This document shows, piece by piece, positions 17,855-25,433 of a stretch of 64,000 nucleotides of DNA; the first letter of the stretch is position 1, and the number at the start of each line of letters is the position of its first letter. Origin of the DNA: Candidatus Vicinibacter affinis (GTDB lineage Bacteria; Bacteroidota; Bacteroidia; Chitinophagales; Saprospiraceae). The notes beneath the pieces were generated by a model. It had not been told where the DNA came from, made no database searches, and worked only from the letters and a program-made list of their open reading frames with translations. The translations under genes and the position numbers were made by a program. The stretch covers positions 3,076,501-3,140,500 of the forward strand of contig JADJNH010000005.1 of the NCBI GenBank assembly GCA_016714365.1. Direction: 5' to 3'.

Positions 17855-18022
17855 CCACTCATTTTTTGACAGCAGATCGGCATGCGAGTCTGACTTTTTT
17901 GTTTGATTTTGTGGAATAGAATGTCGTTATTATTATTTCAGCTATTCCTTAAAAATGAACCTTATTTTTATCTCGAAGGAGGTGTAAGTTTATAAAATAG
18001 GAAAAATGTTTATTCATTATAT
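17855..18022 (+). other. Non-coding leader between promoter and repeat array
   Basis: About 170 bases without a credible gene. Two possible stems are seen. The first is an imperfect CAGATC/GAGTCTG pairing near 17876-17895 followed by a T-run. The second is GGAATAG pairing with CTATTCC around 17914-17948. An AAGGAGG motif near 17980 resembles a ribosome-binding site but sits over 20 bases before the next ATG (18006). It might be a short transcribed leader or small RNA; I recognise no known RNA family. Confidence 0.35.
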
Positions 18023-19322
18023 GGTGGGTGAGTGGCTGAAACCAATCCCCAACGAGTTGGGGACTAAACCTTCCTACCCCATTTTAATGCTTAAGAATTT
18101 TTTATAATTGGGGCTCAATGGAGTTCCGATGTTTTCAAAATATTACTTTTTTAGTATTTATAGGTGAGGTGGGTGAGTGGCTGAAACCAATCCCCAACGA
18201 GTTGGGGACTAAACCGTCCTACCCCATTTTAATGCTAGAGATTTTTTTATAATTGGGACTCAATGGAGTTCTAATGCTTTTTAAAATATTACTTTTTTAG
18301 TATTTATAGGTGAGGTGGGTGAGTGGCTGAAACCAATCCCCAACAAGTTGGGGACTAAACCGTCGTACCGTCCTCGTCTTTTTTGTTCGTTTTTCATTTT
18401 AGGACTCAATGGAGTTTCTATTTTAAAATATAGTATTTTTTAGCATTTATAGGTGAGGTGGGTGAGTGGCTGAAACCAATCCCCAACGAGTTGGGGACTA
18501 AACCGTCCTACCTCATTTTATTGCTAGAGATCTTTTTATAATTTGGACTCAATGGAGTTCTAATGCTTTTTAAAATATTACTTTTTTAGTATTTATAGGT
18601 GAGGTGGGTGAGTGGCTGAAACCAATCCCCAACGAGTTGGGGACTAAACCGTCCTACCTCATTTTAATGCTAGAGATTTTTTTATAATTGGGACTCAATG
18701 GAGTTCTAATGTTTTTTAAAATATTACTTTTTTAGTATTTATAGGTGAGGTGGGTGAGTGGCTGAAACCAATCCCCAACGAGTTGGGGACTAAACCGTCC
18801 TACCCCATTTTAATGCTTAAGAATTTTTTATAATTGGGACTCAATGGAGTTCTGATGCTTTTTCAAAATATTACTTTTTTAGTATTTATAGGTGAGGTGG
18901 GTGAGTGGCTGAAACCAAACCCCAACGAGTTGGGGACTAAACCGTCGTACCCCATTTTAATGCTAGAGATTTTTTTATAATTGGGACTCAATGGAGTTCT
19001 AATGTTTTTTAAAATATTACTTTTTTAGTATTTATAGGTGAGGTGGGTGAGTGGCTGAAACCAATCCCCAACAAGTTGGGGACTAAACCGTCGTACCGTC
19101 CTCGTCTTTTTTGTTCGTTTTTCATTTTAGGACTCAATGGAGTTTCTATTTTAAAATATAGTATTTTTTAGCATTTATAGGTGAGGTGGGTGAGTGGCTG
19201 AAACCAATCCCCAACAAGTTGGGGACTAAACCGTCGTACCGTCCTCGTCTTTTTTGTTCGTTTTTCATTTTAGGACTCAATGGAGTTTCTATTTTAAAAT
19301 ATAGTATTTTTTAGCATTTATA
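18023..19322 (+). repeat. Nine-unit tandem array of tRNA-Ser 5' halves carrying a hairpin
   Basis: Nine direct units begin at about 18018 (first unit diverged at its start), 18163, 18309, 18452, 18598, 18744, 18891, 19037 and 19180; the intact tRNA-Ser follows in phase at 19323. Spacing is 143-147 bp. Each unit copies tRNA-Ser from the acceptor 5' strand (GGTGAGG) through the D arm to ACCAA. Seven bases of the anticodon arm (CGGTTTG) are then replaced by an 18-base palindrome TCCCCAAC(G/A)AGTTGGGGA, and the tRNA sequence resumes with CTAAACCGTC(C/G)TACC. The T arm and acceptor 3' strand are missing. Spacers are of two types: A (units 1, 2, 4-7; loop CGAG) and B (units 3, 8, 9; loop CAAG). Each spacer carries the small inverted repeat ACTCAATGGAGT. 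No cas genes and no variable spacers are present, so it is not a CRISPR. Confidence 0.92.
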
Positions 19323-19414
19323 GGTGAGGTGGGTGAGTGGCTGAAACCAACGGTTTGCTAAACCGTCGTACCTTGAAAAGGGTACCGAGGGTTCGAATCC
19401 CTCCCTCACCGCCA
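19323..19414 (+). tRNA. tRNA-Ser(GCU)
   Basis: Complete class II tRNA with encoded CCA. The acceptor GGTGAGG (19323-19329) pairs fully with CCTCACC (19404-19410), discriminator G, then CCA. The D stem is GGT/ACC, anticodon stem ACGGT/ACCGT with loop TTGCTAA (anticodon GCT), a long variable arm GTACC...GGTAC, and T arm GAGGG-TTCGAAT-CCCTC. It is the last member of the half-repeat array and supplies the sequence from which the upstream units derive. It reads serine codons AGU/AGC. Confidence 0.97.
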
Positions 19415-19641
19415 ATCTCGGTCTAAATTTAGATTTAGGCTGTATGGCGGTAGGAAAAGTCAATTAAATTGACCAGCTTTTGTTCCCCATTGGACTATTT
19501 GCTAAAAAATATTTAAAAATCGAGTTATCTCCCGTTATATAGTATTAATATTGCGGGGAAATTCAAAAAGGCAATGGTAGGTCGTTGAAAATTTACTTTA
19601 GACAGTAAAAATCTTGATTTGGCCAAACGTTGTTTCAAATT

Positions 19642-19716
19642 CGGGGCGTAGCGCAGTCCGGTTAGCGCACCTGCTTTGGGAGCAGGGGGTCGAGAGTTCG
19701 AATCCCTCCGCCCCGA
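19642..19716 (+). tRNA. tRNA-Pro(UGG)
   Basis: Cloverleaf: acceptor CGGGGCG (19642-19648) pairs with CGCCCCG (19709-19715), discriminator A. The D stem is GCGC/GCGC, and anticodon stem CCTGC/GCAGG flanks loop TTTGGGA (anticodon TGG). The T stem GAGAG/CCCTC contains one A-C mismatch. CCA is not encoded, unlike in tRNA-Ser 230 bases upstream. A strong terminator follows 13 bases later. Confidence 0.93.
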
Positions 19717-19728
19717 CTGATTGTTAAG

Positions 19729-19761
19729 GAGTTATAATGAAAATTATAACTCTTTTTTTTT
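19729..19761 (+). terminator. Rho-independent terminator after tRNA-Pro
   Basis: GAGTTATAAT (19729-19738), GAAA tetraloop, ATTATAACTC (19743-19752): a perfect 10-bp stem followed by nine T residues. It ends the tRNA-Pro transcript. Confidence 0.93.
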
Positions 19762-19817
19762 GCCATTAAATTCATTTGATAATATTTTAACTATACCAAT
19801 TTCAATGGTATCCTCAA

Positions 19818-19890
19818 GAGTTCGAATGCCGAAGCTTCGGTCGGCATGCAGACCACCCTTTGGTGCGTCTGCATCCCTCGGTCACGACCA
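19818..19890 (+). other. tRNA 3'-end-like segment with structured insertion in the T loop, copy 1
   Basis: GAGTTCGAAT (T stem and loop, 19818-19827) and CCCTCGGTCACGACCA (19875-19890: T-stem 3' strand, acceptor 3' strand, ACCA end) would make a tRNA 3' half if joined. Between them lie two adjacent hairpins: ATGCCGA/TCGGCAT (19826-19847) and GCAGAC-CACC/GGTG-C-GTCTGC (19848-19872). No 5' half with a matching CGTGACC acceptor is seen nearby. The tRNA origin is an inference from these motifs; a terminator follows at once. Confidence 0.5.
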
Positions 19891-19923
19891 AAAAAGTCTT
19901 TGCATGATATGCAAGGACTTTTT
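19891..19923 (+). terminator. Long hairpin terminator after 3'-half copy 1
   Basis: A 15-bp stem with one G-T wobble and a GAT loop: AAAAAGTCTTTGCAT (19891-19905) against ATGCAAGGACTTTTT (19909-19923). The T-run is part of the stem, so it could act in both directions. Confidence 0.75.
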
Positions 19924-19961
19924 CATTTTACATAAGTAAGAAGTTATTTGGGGAAAGTCAT

Positions 19962-20049
19962 GTGTTCGAATGCTGAAATCTCAGCAAGTGTAGAGAAAAT
20001 TTTGAAAATTAGTTATGCTGAGAGCGTCTGCATCCCTCGGCCACGACCA
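19962..20049 (+). other. tRNA 3'-end-like segment with insertion in the T loop, copy 2
   Basis: GTGTTCGAATG at 19962-19972, an insertion of about 60 bases closed by TCTCAGCA/TGCTGAGA (19979-19986 and 20016-20023), then CCCTCGGCCACGACCA ending at 20049. The last 30 bases match copy 1 with one difference (20024-20053 against 19865-19894), so the two copies are related. The inserted sequence differs, but the break is at the same point of the T loop. Confidence 0.48.
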
Positions 20050-20057
20050 AAAATGAG

Positions 20058-20089
20058 GAGTTATGAATTGTGTCATAACTCTTTTTTTT
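20058..20089 (+). terminator. Rho-independent terminator after 3'-half copy 2
   Basis: GAGTTATGA (20058-20066) pairs perfectly with TCATAACTC (20073-20081), loop ATTGTG, followed by eight T residues. It resembles the stem after tRNA-Pro (GAGTTAT...ATAACTC). The next 200 bases up to the GH3 gene are A+T-rich with nothing else recognised. Confidence 0.9.
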
Positions 20090-20302
20090 CATCATTATTG
20101 CCAATCAAAATCAAATCCATCTGATTACTTTAATGTATGATTCTTTTCTGTCTACTTTTATTAGGATGCCTATCCAGATATTTAATGAAATATTAATATT
20201 GAAATTAATAGAATAAATTAATAACATCAATAGATTGGAGTTTTTTCAAAATTTATAACCATCTTATCATTCCAGTTTTTCCATTTTCCAATATATAAAA
20301 TT

Positions 20303-21883
20303 ATGGTTATCGTCAATGAATTGATCAGACAAGGGATGTCCTTTCGGACAAGGTCTAATAAAATGCTTTATTCAGATTTATCTAGACAGAATAAACAATT
20401 GAAAAAACTCATTAACAGTGCTAAAAAAACAAAATTTGGGGAATTCTACAAATTTGATGAAATCCTTAATAATTGTGATAAAGAAGCTAATCAATCACCA
20501 AGATGGTATCAAGAATTTAGATCAAGAGTTCCCATATTTGATTACGATAAAATATTTGATGATTGGTGGTACAAATCAATTGAGGGAGAGACGGATGTAT
20601 GCTGGCCAGGTGAAGTTAAATATTTTGCATTAAGTTCTGGCACTTCAGGCACAAGCAGTAAAAGGATTCCACTAACCGGTAGCATGTTAAAGTCATTAAA
20701 AAAAACCAGTATTGACCAGTTGAGCTCATTGATAAATTATGATTCCATACCATTCACAACTTACAGCAAATCTTGGTTGATGCTTGGAGGAAGTACAAAA
20801 TTACATAAGATTGGCAATTATTTTGAAGGTGATCTCAGTGGTATTGCAGCAAAAAAAATTCCATTTTGGTTTCAAAATTTATACAAACCAGGTAAAAGGA
20901 TATCTGAAATTACTGATTGGGATAAAAAAATAGAGGAAATAACAAAGAATGCACATAAGTGGGACATTGGAATATTGGTTGGTGTGCCCTCTTGGATACA
21001 AATATTACTTGAAAAGATTATTCACTATTACAAGTTAAATAGCATCCACGAAATTTGGCCAAATCTAAGTGCTTACATACATAGTGGAGTATGTATTGAA
21101 CCTTACAGAAAAAATCTAGAAAGGCTTTTTGGGAAACCGGTTACAACCATTGAAACTTATTTAGCATCGGAAGGTTTTATTGCTTACCAAAGCCATCCAA
21201 AAGAAAACTTGAAACTAGTTACAGACCGTGGCATTTTTTTTGAATTCATTCCATTTAATCCGAATAATTTTAATAAAAATGGTGATTTAAAATTAGACCC
21301 TGTCACAATGATGATAGATGAGATTGAGGAAGGAGTTGAATATGCCCTATTATTAAGTACTTGCGCGGGTGTTTGGCGATATTTGATTGGTGATACCATC
21401 AGAATAATAAATAAGGAAAAAAGCGAAATTGTTGTCACCGGTAGAACTAAGCATTTTTTGAGCCTTTGTGGAGAACACCTTTCTATGGAAAATATGGAAA
21501 AAGCAATAGAATTAATTGCTGAAGAATTTAAAATTGAAATTCCTGAATTCACTGTAACAGGTATATCCTCGGGGACTTTGTTTGCACATCAGTGGTTTCT
21601 TGGTTCTAATTACTCACTAGATGAAAAAATTGTTTCTGAAAGACTAGATGAAATTCTTTGTGAATTAAATGATGATTATAAAGTGGAACGCCAATCGGCT
21701 TTGAAAGAAATCAAAGTTAAATTTTGTTCCCCAAACTTATTTTATAGCTGGATGAAAATTCATGGAAAGTATGGGGGACAAGGTAAGTTTCCCCGTGTAT
21801 TAAATAGTGAAAAGTATTCTAAATGGCTTGACCATCTGACTCGTTCAGAGCCTACAACCAATACTAATGGACCTTTATCATAA
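20303..21883 (+). CDS. GH3-family acyl-adenylating enzyme
   Basis: A 526-residue protein of the GH3 (auxin-responsive) superfamily, a firefly-luciferase-type fold that adenylates carboxylic acids and transfers them, in plants, to amino acids. ATP/AMP motifs: SSGTSGTSSKRIPLT (about 111-125), YLASEGFIAYQ (near 287) and WRYLIGDTIRI (near 358), followed by GRTKHFLSLCGEHLS. No signal peptide or membrane segment is present. Substrates of bacterial members are mostly unknown. Its end overlaps the LysE-family exporter by 17 bp, implying coupling. The gene is visibly more A+T-rich than the core genes and follows a tRNA cluster, consistent with acquisition. Confidence 0.87.
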   Translation: MVIVNELIRQGMSFRTRSNKMLYSDLSRQNKQLKKLINSAKKTKFGEFYKFDEILNNCDKEANQSPRWYQEFRSRVPIFDYDKIFDDWWYKSIEGETDVCWPGEVKYFALSSGTSGTSSKRIPLTGSMLKSLKKTSIDQLSSLINYDSIPFTTYSKSWLMLGGSTKLHKIGNYFEGDLSGIAAKKIPFWFQNLYKPGKRISEITDWDKKIEEITKNAHKWDIGILVGVPSWIQILLEKIIHYYKLNSIHEIWPNLSAYIHSGVCIEPYRKNLERLFGKPVTTIETYLASEGFIAYQSHPKENLKLVTDRGIFFEFIPFNPNNFNKNGDLKLDPVTMMIDEIEEGVEYALLLSTCAGVWRYLIGDTIRIINKEKSEIVVTGRTKHFLSLCGEHLSMENMEKAIELIAEEFKIEIPEFTVTGISSGTLFAHQWFLGSNYSLDEKIVSERLDEILCELNDDYKVERQSALKEIKVKFCSPNLFYSWMKIHGKYGGQGKFPRVLNSEKYSKWLDHLTRSEPTTNTNGPLS

Positions 21884-22490
21884 TATTGGAAGAGGAATTG
21901 CAATTGGTTTAATGTTAACCTTTATGGTTGGGCCAGTTTTCTTTGCTTTAATCCGAATCAGTATTATAAAAGGTTTTAAAAATGGGTTTTATTTTGCTGC
22001 TGGTATATGTATAAGTGATGCTTTGGTTTGCTTATTGAGTCTATTTCTAATGGAAGTAATAATAATTGACTCAATTTCTAAAAATGTATTAGGTCTTTTG
22101 GGGGGAGCATTTATGGTCGGGTTCGGAATCAATGGTTCTTTAACAAGGAATAAACCAGAAGATAAAAATGAAGTAATCCCAAGAAAAACTCTACCATTAG
22201 GGCTTCAAGGATTTTTATTTAATAGTTTGAATCCTTTTGTTTACTTTTTTTGGCTCGGTATAAACGCAACTGTATCGTTTGATAATAAATCTTACACTTT
22301 TGAAACGTTAAGCTTTTATTGCAGTATATTAATTACAGTTTTTTCAATAGATTTGTTAAAGGTATATCTAGCTCATAAATTAGCAAAATTTTTGAATCAC
22401 AGCATAATATTTTATTTAAATTTCTTTTTAAGTTTGGGACTTATTCTGTTTGGTTTGTATGTGATTTATTTTATTGTAATGATCAAGTGA
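21867..22490 (+). CDS. LysE-family translocator
   Basis: A 207-residue inner-membrane exporter with about six hydrophobic helices. The first includes GLMLTFMVGPVFFALIRISI, the conserved LysE/RhtB start with a Gly-Pro in helix 1, followed by GFKNGFYFAAGICISDALVC. A second conserved region is GFLFNSLNPFVYFFWLG. This family exports amino acids or small derivatives. Its start lies inside the end of the GH3 gene (17-bp overlap), suggesting export of the GH3 product or substrate (inference). Confidence 0.85.
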   Translation: MDLYHNIGRGIAIGLMLTFMVGPVFFALIRISIIKGFKNGFYFAAGICISDALVCLLSLFLMEVIIIDSISKNVLGLLGGAFMVGFGINGSLTRNKPEDKNEVIPRKTLPLGLQGFLFNSLNPFVYFFWLGINATVSFDNKSYTFETLSFYCSILITVFSIDLLKVYLAHKLAKFLNHSIIFYLNFFLSLGLILFGLYVIYFIVMIK

Positions 22491-22524
22491 CATTCACATT
22501 TCTTTTAATTAACTGGCATGACTT

Positions 22525-23126
22525 TTAACCTAAACCTTTTAATGCAGAAAAGAGATAGTCCTAAAACCTGCTGGAGCCTCTGATAATTTTCCAATCGAAG
22601 AGGCCGTATTCAGAGAGAATGTACAAAAGGTATTCCATCATCAGCAATTCTGATTCTTTGGAAATTTTTACAGCATCCTGAACCGCATCTTTTAATCCCT
22701 GAACCCTGGAAAGTTCTTTTTTTACTATTTTGGTAATCGGCACCAAAAATATATTGCCCAAAACCTTGAAACCCTGAGAAAAAGGCTATTCCCTAATTGG
22801 CTTCCGGAAACTCCTCCTCAAATTTCTTGAGGCATAGATCCTGTGCAATCATAAATGTAGTCACCGGAATATTCAAATTTTTACATTGCATCTCTAGGTT
22901 AATGGTTTTATTGATTATTTTAGGATCATGACCTGCACTTTTTTGAAAATAATTTCCATCACAAAATTTGATACAGGTTGGTTTCCCATCTGTAATCATA
23001 AATATCTTTCGGTTCCTGGTTTTTCTTTTACGCAGCAATTCCATTACCAATTGAAGTCTGGCGACTGTGTTGGTATGATAAGGCCCGACAGACAAGTTCG
23101 GCAAGTCTTTAATTTAAATTTGCCAG
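22525..23126 (-). pseudogene. Decayed, internally deleted copy of the MoxR-ATPase/VWA gene pair
   Basis: This segment matches 29025-30910 in the same orientation but lacks 1287 bp. It contains the VWA C-terminal half (LSVGPYHTNTVA ... FMITDGKPTCIKF) and, after the deletion, the MoxR C-terminus (ELSRVQGLKDAVQDAVK ... IIRGSSRF). The junction lies in a TTCTTTTTT tract present at both ends in the intact locus (29214-29222, 30501-30509), pointing to recombination at short direct repeats. Both reading frames also carry CAG-to-TAG nonsense changes: after EAN in the VWA part and after SSRF in the MoxR part. The 5' half of the VWA gene is absent. Non-functional. Confidence 0.92.
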
Positions 23127-23593
23127 TCAACATTCTCTGATGAAGTTAAATTTATTATTCCTGTACAAAGGTTGAATTTTACAGTTACGTTGAACGGTTT
23201 AAATACATAAATATTTCAAAAACTTTATGAGACAGGAGACTTTAAGAAATCTGCTTCATTACAAACCTCACCTATCGAATTAGCGTACATCCAATTAGTT
23301 GAAGGCGTGTCGTGTTTTTCGAATTCTAAACGGAAAAATATTGAGATTAAATGTTTAGGCTATAGCATTTTGATTTCATTACAGCAAGTGTATCTTTTTG
23401 GAATAAATTAAACATAAATAATAAAATTTTTAATAATAATGGCTTATGGGTGCAAAACTCAAATTAGGTGGACGATATGTATAGTCTTTTTGGAATATAC
23501 CTTATTGCTATTTAAGCAGATGCATTTGCGCCAACTAATCAACCATTTTTTTAAACGATTTTTTTAGATCAAAAATTAATTGCAGTTAAATAA
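23127..23593. other. A+T-rich intergenic region
   Basis: About 465 bases between the decayed MoxR/VWA copy and the stop of the tail-fibre-like gene. No open frame with recognisable content, no tRNA and no strong hairpin followed by a T-run were seen. Confidence 0.6.
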
Positions 23594-25321
23594 TCAATTA
23601 ACCTTTTGAACTATCAATGTTCGATTAGAAATTGAAGCTGTATTTGAATCTGTATGCCACTTAATTTCAATGGTTTGACCGGCTAAAAGATTAGTTATAT
23701 ATGCATTTGTTCCAAGTGAATTTATCTCACCGCCAAAACTTGATGTGGATTCCATTTCTGTATGGATTATTTTTGAACCATTGCTGTAAATAGAAATAAT
23801 AATATTTGATTTAGAGTCATTTGATACTTGGCCTGTAAACAATACCAAGAAATTTCCTGCTCCTGGAATAACTGACATGGGTGTACTGAAGGATACATCC
23901 GTATTGCTAGTGGTATTCAATGTATTTGTACCTGTAACTTGACTAATCGTGGATGTGTTGGAAGATATAGTAATTGATCCGGCAGCGTTGGTAATGGCAA
24001 TGCCAGTACCGGCTGTTAGATTTGCTGCAACAGGATTAGCTAAGCCAGATCCAATTAATAATTGTCCATTTGTTAATGCTGGCGATTCAATAATTGCATT
24101 CCCGGAAGAAATCATTATTCGATTATTATTTAAAGCAGTTGAAGAGTTTGTTCCTCCATTAGCAATCGGTAATACTCCCGAGACATGTGAAGCCAACCCC
24201 ACTTTCCCCCAAGATGGAGCCGTTGATATTCCACCTGAGATCAAAACGCTTCCTATTGCCACGCCCGCTAATTTACTTAAAGTTAATGGAGTGCCAGCGT
24301 ATAAAATATCTCCAATTGTGTAGCTTGTAATACCTGTTCCACCTTGTGCAGCGGTTACAGCAGCATTAGTTGTTAAGATTGTTGCACTGACGTTTGGTAA
24401 GGTAAACGTTTTTTCTGAAGCTGCTGGTCCTACAAATTTTGTAAATCCATTTCCAGTTCCTCCATAAGTTGAGGCTATGATATTAATAAGATCTGCACTT
24501 CCATTAAAGCTACCACCATAAATATTTCTTGGGGTCGTAAGTGTTGCAGCACTACCGGATGTGTTTTGATTTAATATTGGAAAATCTCCTGCAACAGCCA
24601 AGGAAAGGACTCCTGTTCCTGTTGTGGTTTTTAGTATGCCTGTCCCTAGCGTTGCAGTTCCTGATGAATAATCTGTACCCACAGTCGCAATAGATAAAGC
24701 CCCTGTACCGCCAGAAGTCTTAACTAATCCATTGGAAGTAAGATTGGATAAAGTGTTAATATTCTGACTCGTGTTTATCGTTATTGTATTACCGATTCTT
24801 GTCAAACCAGTTGAAAAAGTTAATGCATTTTCTTTACTATTGAAGTTACTCCAATCTAAAGAAGTTAAAGCTCCTCTGTTAACCGCTGAAGCATTTGGTA
24901 AATTAAAAGTATGTAAAGACCCAGCAGAAACAATATTGAAATTGCTACCTGCATTTCCGATTGCAAACGTTTGGATTGAAGTTGTCAAACCATTTAATGA
25001 GGTAATTGCATTGCCATTTAGAAAGCTGGAAAATAACCGAGTAGTAACATTTCCAGAAACATCCGTTGTCAGAATTTTGGTATTGGCAGTATTTATTCCA
25101 ATGCCTTCAAATCGGACACCCAATGTTGTGTGAAGTTGTGCCATTGGATTTGAAGTACCAATACCTATATTTCCAGTATTTTTATTGAATATGTTATTAC
25201 CTATAATTCCCCATTTACTGCTGTCAACCTCTACCTTTGTCCCTTTCGGATTTATAACTACTTGTGTGTAACTTTTTTCAATCACAAAAAACAAAAAGAG
25301 AATTAAGCAAATATTTTTCAT
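23594..25321 (-). CDS. Exported protein with tail-fibre-like repeats
   Basis: A 575-residue secreted or surface protein of unknown function. I start it at 25321, giving the signal peptide MKNICLILFLFFVIEKSYTQ; an ATG 42 bases upstream would put the signal peptide internally. The body is low-complexity and rich in Ser, Thr, Gly and Asn, with phrases typical of phage and phage-derived tail fibres (GNIGIGTSNPMAQLHTTLG, NGGTNSSTALNNNRI, NLTAGTGIAITNAAGSITI). The last ~100 residues are a different, beta-rich domain ending RTLIVQKVN. No T9SS sorting domain is evident. It is the last gene of a four-gene cluster on this strand. The 17-bp perfect inverted repeat at 25339-25375 lies just before its start. 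Confidence 0.72.
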   Translation of the reverse strand: MKNICLILFLFFVIEKSYTQVVINPKGTKVEVDSSKWGIIGNNIFNKNTGNIGIGTSNPMAQLHTTLGVRFEGIGINTANTKILTTDVSGNVTTRLFSSFLNGNAITSLNGLTTSIQTFAIGNAGSNFNIVSAGSLHTFNLPNASAVNRGALTSLDWSNFNSKENALTFSTGLTRIGNTITINTSQNINTLSNLTSNGLVKTSGGTGALSIATVGTDYSSGTATLGTGILKTTTGTGVLSLAVAGDFPILNQNTSGSAATLTTPRNIYGGSFNGSADLINIIASTYGGTGNGFTKFVGPAASEKTFTLPNVSATILTTNAAVTAAQGGTGITSYTIGDILYAGTPLTLSKLAGVAIGSVLISGGISTAPSWGKVGLASHVSGVLPIANGGTNSSTALNNNRIMISSGNAIIESPALTNGQLLIGSGLANPVAANLTAGTGIAITNAAGSITISSNTSTISQVTGTNTLNTTSNTDVSFSTPMSVIPGAGNFLVLFTGQVSNDSKSNIIISIYSNGSKIIHTEMESTSSFGGEINSLGTNAYITNLLAGQTIEIKWHTDSNTASISNRTLIVQKVN

Positions 25322-25338
25322 CTGGTTGGATTTGAAAA

Positions 25339-25375
25339 TACAGTAACTTATTGAACTATTCAATAAGTTACTGTA
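25339..25375 (-). promoter_or_regulatory. Perfect 17-bp inverted repeat between two exported-protein genes
   Basis: TACAGTAACTTATTGAA (25339-25355), three bases, then its exact reverse complement (25359-25375). It lies 58 bp past the stop of the upstream gene (25434) and 17 bp before the start at 25321. On the - strand it is followed by TTTTC, so a weak terminator or attenuator is possible; an operator is an alternative. Confidence 0.6.
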
Positions 25376-25433
25376 TCAGAATTGTTTAAATGTAATAAAA
25401 CAAGAATAACTTCCTTTGATCGGATGAAGATCC

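Noticed and set aside
16074..17900. Replication origin beside dnaA
   Set aside because: No cluster of TTATCCACA-type boxes in the flanks and no dnaN/recF neighbours; only isolated weak matches such as TTATACATA.
18006..18107. Small open frame of 33 codons starting before the first array unit, with AAGGAGG upstream
   Set aside because: The ribosome-site-like motif is over 20 bases away, the frame only follows the tRNA-derived repeat, and later units lack the start codon.
18018..19322. CRISPR array
   Set aside because: The segments between repeats are themselves repeated (two classes), the period is about 145 bp, and no cas genes are present.
19721..19939. 72-residue open frame
   Set aside because: It runs across a terminator, a tRNA-like segment and a second terminator; composition is not protein-like.
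23949..24323. 124-residue frame on the + strand opposite the fibre-like gene (and similar ones at 24771-25133 and 25657-26001)
   Set aside because: Antisense shadows of repetitive Thr/Gly/Asn-rich coding sequence; no recognisable domain or start context.
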